Shown here: piece after piece, positions 6,382 to 10,587 of the stretch
Position numbering within the stretch: position 1 is the stretch's first letter
Layout: every line of letters begins with the position of its first letter
NCBI GenBank assembly: GCA_030691295.1
Contig: JAUYEQ010000070.1
Location: 1-10,587, forward strand
Length of the DNA stretch: 10,587 bases
Source of the DNA: Bacteroidota bacterium
GTDB lineage: Bacteria > Bacteroidota > Bacteroidia > Bacteroidales > Prolixibacteraceae
Direction of reading: 5' to 3'
Program-made: the position numbers and the translations under genes
Notes under the pieces: model-generated
Told to the model about the DNA's origin: nothing
The model's input: only the letters and a program-made list of their open reading frames with translations
Database searches by the model: none

Positions 6382-6738
6382 CTAGTCACCGTAAAGTCCC
6401 AGTCGGTTTCCCTCCGAATCGATGAAAAGTGCAAACCAACCGCGACCTTCCACTTCAATCTTGGTTTTGGGATGAACTATTTTTCCTCCCAGTTCCACCA
6501 CCCGTTCAATCGCTCCATCCAGATCGTTTCCGCAATTAAAATTGACAATCGGGCCATTTTCTGAAGGGTTAAAACCGGGAGCCGAAGAAATCGCTCCTTC
6601 TCCTGTAGGGAAACAGGCCATTTTTTCTTCACCACAATCAAAAACTTCCAGTTTGGTTTGCAGCAGCTTACTATAAAAATCAACAGCTCGTTTAAAATCA
6701 ACAGCGGGTATATCAACCCATGTTACTAAATTTTTCAT
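6382..6738 (-). CDS. VOC family protein (glyoxalase/bleomycin resistance fold)
   Basis: A 118-residue protein with one vicinal-oxygen-chelate unit pair. Evidence is the opening TWVDIPAVDFKRAVDFYSKLL (residues 6-26), the central repeat start VNFNCGNDLDGAIERVVELGGKI (65-87), and the end FALFIDSEGNRLGLY (102-116), where E109 is a typical metal ligand position. The histidine often found at the first ligand position is replaced by W7, so metal binding is uncertain. Such proteins include glyoxalases, dioxygenases and resistance proteins; no substrate can be named. The frame is open up to an ATG at 6783, but a TAnnTTTG element (6766-6773) lies inside that extension and family members start close to M-x-x-x-x-TW, so the ATG at 6738 is chosen. 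A hairpin terminator follows, then the AraC regulator gene. Confidence 0.9.
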   Translation of the reverse strand: MKNLVTWVDIPAVDFKRAVDFYSKLLQTKLEVFDCGEEKMACFPTGEGAISSAPGFNPSENGPIVNFNCGNDLDGAIERVVELGGKIVHPKTKIEVEGRGWFALFIDSEGNRLGLYGD

Positions 6739-6765
6739 GGTTGGATTCTTTAAAATTTTACATGT

Positions 6766-6773
6766 CAAAAGTA
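6766..6773 (-). promoter_or_regulatory. Bacteroidota -7 promoter element for the VOC gene
   Basis: On the - strand this reads TACTTTTG, a perfect TAnnTTTG match. It sits 27 bases before the ATG at 6738, giving a predicted leader of about 20-25 bases. No clear -33 TTTG is present; TTTC at 6794-6791 is the nearest. Its position inside the longer open frame supports the downstream start. Confidence 0.65.
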
Positions 6774-6822
6774 GTACCGCCATGTTTCCTGAAATTGTAA
6801 AAATGCGACATCTTTTCGCCTG

Positions 6823-7737
6823 TTACCCAATTTGACCAACCACCTCTTTCATTTTTTTCAGGCCGGTGCGGGCAACCAGCAAAGGATCTTGTTTCCAGTA
6901 GGTTTCGTTAAACAGTTCGAGCGAGAGGACTTTGGTGCCACCCATATTTTTTAAGTCGGTCAGTATTTGCTTCATTGGAGCAGCGCCATCGCCCGGATAA
7001 ACGCGGTCGCTGTCTTTCTGTTGTTCGCGTGGGATAGATGCCACAAAATCGTTCATGTGAAAAACTTCAATCACATTTCCTTTCAGCATTTTCAGCGAAT
7101 CATAACCCGAATTTCCGCGGAACAAATGATACACATCTGCCAGAATCCTCACATCCGGATCATTGGCAACTGCGGCAATCATCATCGCCTGACCCAGGTT
7201 GTACAGTACTTTGGATGCTCCCCAAAATTCCAGAATGGGCATCACTCCGGTCTGACGGCCCAGTTCAATCAATTCTTTGTATTTGTATCCGGCTTCAGCA
7301 AGGTCGAATGGCTTTTCAGAAGGGAATCCGGAAACCGGGGCAGCAATGCGCGTACAGCCAATTTCCGCCATCATTTCCATCTCCGTTCTCATTTGCTCAA
7401 AACCATGTTTTCCACTCAGCCAGGGCGCAAAACCAATGGCATTTTCAACTTTCAATTTGTGGTCGGAAATATACTTTTTCAGCGATTTGGTTGAATTTCC
7501 GGATTCAAGGTATTGCTTTACGTCTTTAATCCAAAGTTCTACACCGTCGTATCCGGCTTCCGAACCGATTTCGATGTATTTCAGCAAACCGGGATTTTGT
7601 CCGCTGATGGTACTTGTGTTCAGGCAAAACCGAAAAGCAGTTTCATTTTTCGCTGAATTCGGGAAACCGGCTTGTGGCAAAAGAACTGCTGCTGTTGCAA
7701 GCCCGGCAGTTTTAAAAAGGTTTCTTCTGGTTATCAT
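6823..7737 (-). CDS. Tat-exported sugar phosphate isomerase/epimerase-like TIM barrel protein
   Basis: A 304-residue protein of the xylose-isomerase-like TIM barrel group (AP endonuclease 2 fold). Residues 1-25 form a twin-arginine signal: TRRNLFKTAG followed by a hydrophobic stretch ending in FPNSA, so it should be exported folded, probably with its metal. Candidate metal ligands occur at the usual strand ends: E170 (LEFWG), D201 and H204 (DVYHLF), H227 (VFHMND) and E274 (LSLELF). YDGVELWI (63-70) is the first barrel motif. Members epimerise or isomerise sugars and polyols, but the substrate cannot be read from sequence. It begins 22 bp after the aspartate kinase gene, with no promoter element in the gap, so the two are likely co-transcribed although their functions look unrelated. 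Confidence 0.9.
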   Translation of the reverse strand: MITRRNLFKTAGLATAAVLLPQAGFPNSAKNETAFRFCLNTSTISGQNPGLLKYIEIGSEAGYDGVELWIKDVKQYLESGNSTKSLKKYISDHKLKVENAIGFAPWLSGKHGFEQMRTEMEMMAEIGCTRIAAPVSGFPSEKPFDLAEAGYKYKELIELGRQTGVMPILEFWGASKVLYNLGQAMMIAAVANDPDVRILADVYHLFRGNSGYDSLKMLKGNVIEVFHMNDFVASIPREQQKDSDRVYPGDGAAPMKQILTDLKNMGGTKVLSLELFNETYWKQDPLLVARTGLKKMKEVVGQIG

Positions 7738-7759
7738 GGTTTGTAGTTTAGGGTTTTAT

Positions 7760-9007
7760 TTACTTCAACAGCATCCGCGCCGTCCTTCTGCTTTTCTGTT
7801 CAATGTAAATAGTTCGTCCATCGGTGATTTTAGTTACAGATTCAGGAGTGTAATAGCGGATGGTCACCAAATCGAGACCAGTATTGTATTTCACCTCAAA
7901 TTTCTCCTTCAATTGCGCAATCAGGCGATCAATACCCTGTTCCGGTTCATCAAAAGCAAGTGAAAGGTCGATGGCCGATTGCTGAATAAGTCCGACTTTC
8001 AGGCGAAATTTGGCAAACAAACTGAACACATCGGAAACAGTATTGATACTTATAAATGAAAAATCATCGGGCGATAAAGTGATCAGCGCCATATTGTTTT
8101 TCACGATGATTACCGGCACCAACTCGAGCGAATGTTCGAGCGAATGAATTATCGTTCCTGCCGCTTCCGGTTCGAGAAACGACTTTACTAATAGCGGTAT
8201 ATTCTTGTTTTGCAGGGGTTTGATCGTTTTCGGATGTATTACTTTCGCGCCTGAATACGACAATTCAATGGCTTCCTTGTACGACAATTCATCGAGTTTC
8301 TGCGTTTTGGAAAAAAAGTCGGGATCGGCATTCATAATTCCGGGAACATTTTTCCAGATGCTCACGTTTTCGGCATCGAGTAAGTTGGCCAGAATTGCAG
8401 CGGTGTAGTCGGAACCTTCGCGACCGAGCGTGGTGGTTTGGTTGGTAGATGTTCCGCCAAGGAAACCCTGAGTGATGTATAAATCATCAAATTCAAAGGT
8501 GAAAATCCGTTTGGCCAAACTGGCCGAAAGCTCCCAGTCAACATTTGCTTCCCGGTACAAATCATCAGTTTTCAGGCAATTACGAACATCGATCCAATGA
8601 TTTTTCAGTCCGATTTTATTGAAGTATAAGCTGATGATCAGCGTTGAAAGCAATTCGCCATAAGATACAATCTGGTCGTATTCGTAGTCAAAATTCAGTG
8701 AGCGTTCACCGGTTATCCGGCTACTTAACTGTTCGAAAAGTTTTTCAAGCTCCGGAAGTTCGGTCGGTTCGCCCCATAGTTCCGATACAATTCCTTGATG
8801 GTAGGCTTTCACATCCTGAAAAGCTGTCCACATTTCCGGATCCTGATTGAAATATTTCCGGGCAACAATTTCCAGCGCGTTGGTGGTTTTTCCCATTGCT
8901 GAAATGACCAATACTTTATTTCCCGGATACATTTTAAGAATGTTAACCGAATTACGTACCGCATCGGCAGAACTGACGGAGGCGCCTCCAAATTTGAAAA
9001 CCTTCAT
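7760..9007 (-). CDS. lysC: Aspartate kinase, monofunctional short form
   Basis: Aspartate kinase (EC 2.7.2.4) phosphorylates L-aspartate, the first step to lysine, threonine, methionine and diaminopimelate. The 415-residue protein has the amino acid kinase domain (1 to about 290): KFGGASV (5-11) at the N-terminus, FDYEYDQIVSYGE (106-118), TTTLGREGSDYTAA (191-204) and KNVPGIMNADP (219-229). An ACT domain follows (about 305-385: ALITLSPDDFSFISIN, then GLIQQSAIDLSL). After TIRYYTPES the protein ends within about 26 residues (YIEQKSRRTARMLLK), so most of the second ACT domain present in E. coli LysC (449 residues) is missing. I believe this short end is normal for Bacteroidota rather than a truncation. 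No homoserine dehydrogenase domain is fused. The effector for feedback control cannot be deduced. It is first in a likely two-gene unit with the TIM-barrel gene. Confidence 0.95.
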   Translation of the reverse strand: MKVFKFGGASVSSADAVRNSVNILKMYPGNKVLVISAMGKTTNALEIVARKYFNQDPEMWTAFQDVKAYHQGIVSELWGEPTELPELEKLFEQLSSRITGERSLNFDYEYDQIVSYGELLSTLIISLYFNKIGLKNHWIDVRNCLKTDDLYREANVDWELSASLAKRIFTFEFDDLYITQGFLGGTSTNQTTTLGREGSDYTAAILANLLDAENVSIWKNVPGIMNADPDFFSKTQKLDELSYKEAIELSYSGAKVIHPKTIKPLQNKNIPLLVKSFLEPEAAGTIIHSLEHSLELVPVIIVKNNMALITLSPDDFSFISINTVSDVFSLFAKFRLKVGLIQQSAIDLSLAFDEPEQGIDRLIAQLKEKFEVKYNTGLDLVTIRYYTPESVTKITDGRTIYIEQKSRRTARMLLK

Positions 9008-9033
9008 GATCGTTTTTGATTAATTGTTATGAA

Positions 9034-9041
9034 CAAAAGTA
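9034..9041 (-). promoter_or_regulatory. Bacteroidota -7 promoter element for aspartate kinase
   Basis: The - strand reads TACTTTTG, a perfect TAnnTTTG match, 26 bases before the ATG at 9007. Predicted leader length is about 20-25 bases. A -33 element is not evident. It shares the 136-bp divergent region with the helicase promoter. Confidence 0.65.
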
Positions 9042-9107
9042 GAAATTACAGCGATATTACAGCACATTTTCAGGTTACTTAAAACTGATTTTGATTAACT
9101 CCCCGCT

Positions 9108-9139
9108 TTTAGGAAATTGGAAATAAGCACTTATCTTTG
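9108..9139 (+). promoter_or_regulatory. Promoter of the DEAD-box helicase gene, predicted leaderless
   Basis: TATCTTTG at 9132-9139 matches the Bacteroidota -7 consensus TAnnTTTG exactly. A TTTA at 9108-9111, 20 bases upstream, is a one-mismatch -33 element. Only four bases separate the -7 element from the ATG at 9144. Because initiation normally falls a few bases after this element, the transcript should begin at or within a base or two of the start codon. Confidence 0.7.
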
Positions 9140-9143
9140 CGGC

Positions 9144-10466
9144 ATGTCAACATTCGAAGAATTAAAGATAAGTAAGTCGGTTTTAAAAGCGATTGAAGAA
9201 CTGGGTTTTACAGAACCAACGCCTATTCAGGAGAAAGCCATTCCAATGGTCCGTTCAGGAGCAGATGTGCTGGGAATTGCGCAAACCGGTACCGGCAAAA
9301 CGGCAGCCTATTTCATTCCACTGATCATGAAGCTGGTAAAAGCTGAAGGCAAAGACCCTCGTGCCATTGTGCTGGTTCCTACCCGCGAACTGGCCATTCA
9401 GGTGGGAGAAGATCTGGAAGACCTGACCAAATTCACCAATCTGCGCCGTGCCACTGTTTATGGCGGTGTTGGCTGGACCAAACATGCCGAACTTATAAAA
9501 CCTGGCGTTGACATTCTTGTTGCAACTCCAGGCCGTTTGTGGGATTTGTACCGCGCTGAAGCTGTTTCGTTCAAAAAAGTAAAGACTTTGGTAATCGACG
9601 AAGCCGACCGGATGCTCGACATGGGATTTATGCCGCAAATCCGCAACTTTCTGGAAGTACTTCCCCTGAAACGTCAGAACCTTTTGTTCTCGGCCACTTT
9701 CAACGAAAAGGTGGAAGAAATGAGCCACGAATTTCTCGATTTTCCTGAACGTGTGGAAGTTGCTCCTTCAGCCACTCCTGCCGAACTGATCAATCAGGGT
9801 TATTACAAAGTGCCTAATTTTCAGACCAAACTGAACCTGATAAACTATCTGCTTCGCGATGAAGAAACCTATTCAAGGGTAATTATTTTCGTCGGAACCA
9901 AGGAAAACGCAGAACAGGTTTTTAAGATCATCAAACGGCGATCGGAAGGCGAAAAGCGGATCATGCACTCGAACAAAGGCCAAAGTACACGCATAAATTC
10001 CATCAACGGGTTTAAAAGCGGAGCTATCCGGATTTTAATTACAACCGATATTTCATCGCGTGGAATTGATGTTGACCTGATCAGCCATGTGATTAATTTT
10101 GATATTCCTTCGAACCACGAAGATTACGTTCACCGCATCGGCAGAACTGCCCGTGCAAACAATATCGGGACAGCCATTACACTGGTAAATCCGGCTGAAG
10201 AACACAGCCTCCATAAAATTGAAGAACTGATACGCATGAAGATTCCGCTACTGGAACTTCCGGCTGATCTGGATTTGGTTGCCACCAAAAAGGAAGAAAA
10301 TCTGATTCAGCTGCGAGAAATCGACCGTCAGAAACGAATCGCCGACCCAACTTTTAAAGGTGCATTTCACGAGAAAAAACGCATCCCCGGACTTTCAAAG
10401 AAAAAGCCAAAACGAAACCTGCCAAAAGACAAGGCAAAGGAAAGCAGGTTCAGGAAAGGGAAGTAA
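9144..10466 (+). CDS. DEAD-box ATP-dependent RNA helicase, RhlE-like
   Basis: A 440-residue cytoplasmic RNA helicase that uses ATP to unwind short RNA duplexes, for example in ribosome assembly, RNA decay or cold adaptation. All core motifs are present in order: Q motif (F22 and PTPIQ to 29), motif I AQTGTGKT (46-53), Ia PTRELAIQ (79-86), motif II DEAD (152-155), motif III SAT (183-185), IV IIFVGT (247-252), V TDISSRGIDV (301-310) and VI HRIGRTAR (330-337). A Lys/Arg-rich tail from about 407 to 440 should bind RNA without specificity. RhlE-like is the best subtype guess; CsdA/DeaD-type RNA-binding domains are absent. An in-frame ATG at 9117 would add nine residues, but these overlap the promoter and precede the usual MSTFEEL start, so 9144 is chosen. 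It converges on an aldo/keto reductase gene, leaving 22 bp. Confidence 0.95.
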   Translation: MSTFEELKISKSVLKAIEELGFTEPTPIQEKAIPMVRSGADVLGIAQTGTGKTAAYFIPLIMKLVKAEGKDPRAIVLVPTRELAIQVGEDLEDLTKFTNLRRATVYGGVGWTKHAELIKPGVDILVATPGRLWDLYRAEAVSFKKVKTLVIDEADRMLDMGFMPQIRNFLEVLPLKRQNLLFSATFNEKVEEMSHEFLDFPERVEVAPSATPAELINQGYYKVPNFQTKLNLINYLLRDEETYSRVIIFVGTKENAEQVFKIIKRRSEGEKRIMHSNKGQSTRINSINGFKSGAIRILITTDISSRGIDVDLISHVINFDIPSNHEDYVHRIGRTARANNIGTAITLVNPAEEHSLHKIEELIRMKIPLLELPADLDLVATKKEENLIQLREIDRQKRIADPTFKGAFHEKKRIPGLSKKKPKRNLPKDKAKESRFRKGK

Positions 10467-10488
10467 AAGTTTCTCCGAATTACAATGT

Positions 10489-10587
10489 TTATCCCCACTC
10501 CGGAAATTGAGTTTTATTCAGATCGAGTGTGGCTATTGTTTGCATATCTGAATTATCCAATTCAAAATCAAAAATGGCTAAATTTTC
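10489..10587 (-). CDS. Aldo/keto reductase, C-terminal fragment cut by the window edge
   Basis: On the - strand an open frame enters from the right edge and runs 32 codons to a TAA at 10491-10489. The peptide ENLAIFDFELDNSDMQTIATL, ending in NKTQFPEWG, closely resembles the C-terminus of NADPH-dependent aldo/keto reductases of the 2,5-diketo-D-gluconate reductase type. In these, ENF-x-(I/V)FDFELS-x-EDM-x-AIAALD precedes the final loop over the active site. Members reduce sugar aldehydes, methylglyoxal or keto acids with NADPH. Only the end is visible, so the catalytic tetrad cannot be checked and the start lies outside. The tail QFPEWG differs from the frequent FFDHRDP ending. Confidence rests on one short but distinctive motif. 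Confidence 0.78.
   Translation of the reverse strand, partial: ENLAIFDFELDNSDMQTIATLDLNKTQFPEWG

Noticed and set aside
6967..7963. Long overlapping + strand frames (up to 228 codons)
   Set aside because: They are antisense to the Tat TIM-barrel protein and the aspartate kinase C-terminus, show no domain motif, and overlap each other in different frames.
9255..9728. 157-codon - strand frame
   Set aside because: It is opposite motifs I to III of the DEAD-box helicase and has no motif of its own.
1..10587. CRISPR array, toxin-antitoxin or phage-defence island, insertion sequence, tRNA or rRNA
   Set aside because: No regularly spaced repeats, transposase, nuclease or toxin domains, terminal inverted repeats, or cloverleaf sequences were seen on either strand.

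Overview
The window looks like a chromosomal segment from a member of the Bacteroidota. Three intergenic regions carry the phylum's -7 promoter element (TAnnTTTG). The protein set also fits: a GH16 lipoprotein, an AraC regulator with a DUF6597-like N-terminus, a Tat-signal TIM-barrel isomerase-like protein and a short-form aspartate kinase. A marine or gut Marinilabiliales/Prolixibacteraceae-type organism is my guess from protein style only. No RNA gene, insertion sequence, phage gene or CRISPR array is visible.

Layout. 1-332 is an AT-rich non-coding leader with a tandem dyad repeat. It is followed on the + strand by a pirin-family protein (333-1352) and a secreted GH16 beta-glucanase-like lipoprotein (1443-2270). 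Then come an unrecognised small exported protein (2346-2732) and an unrecognised 45-residue single-pass membrane protein (2893-3030), closed by a strong intrinsic terminator. The next + strand pair is mannonate dehydratase uxuA (3238-4464) and a PLP enzyme resembling serine racemase/threonine dehydratase (4511-5458). Convergent to it on the - strand is an AraC-type regulator (6286-5474). Upstream of that, on the same strand, is a VOC-family protein (6738-6382) with its own promoter and a perfect 12-bp hairpin terminator. Further upstream are a Tat-exported xylose-isomerase-like TIM barrel (7737-6823) and aspartate kinase (9007-7760), separated by 22 bp and probably co-transcribed. A divergent 136-bp promoter region leads to a DEAD-box RNA helicase (9144-10466) that appears to be transcribed leaderless. 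The right edge cuts an aldo/keto reductase gene on the - strand; only its last 32 residues are present.

How the genes fit together. Carbohydrate use is a loose theme: GH16 glucan cleavage outside the cytoplasm, hexuronate breakdown through mannonate dehydratase, and an exported sugar-isomerase-like fold. The genes do not form a polysaccharide utilisation locus, since no SusC/SusD pair, sulfatase or sensor is present. The rest is amino-acid metabolism (aspartate kinase, serine/threonine dehydratase or racemase) and RNA housekeeping.

I found no convincing new multi-gene system. The points most worth a second look are the racemase-type active site of the PLP enzyme, the GH16 enzyme with both histidines of a conserved motif replaced, the tandem dyads before the pirin gene, the leaderless helicase promoter, two promoters with the same sequence and nearly the same spacing, and the orphan 45-residue membrane protein.
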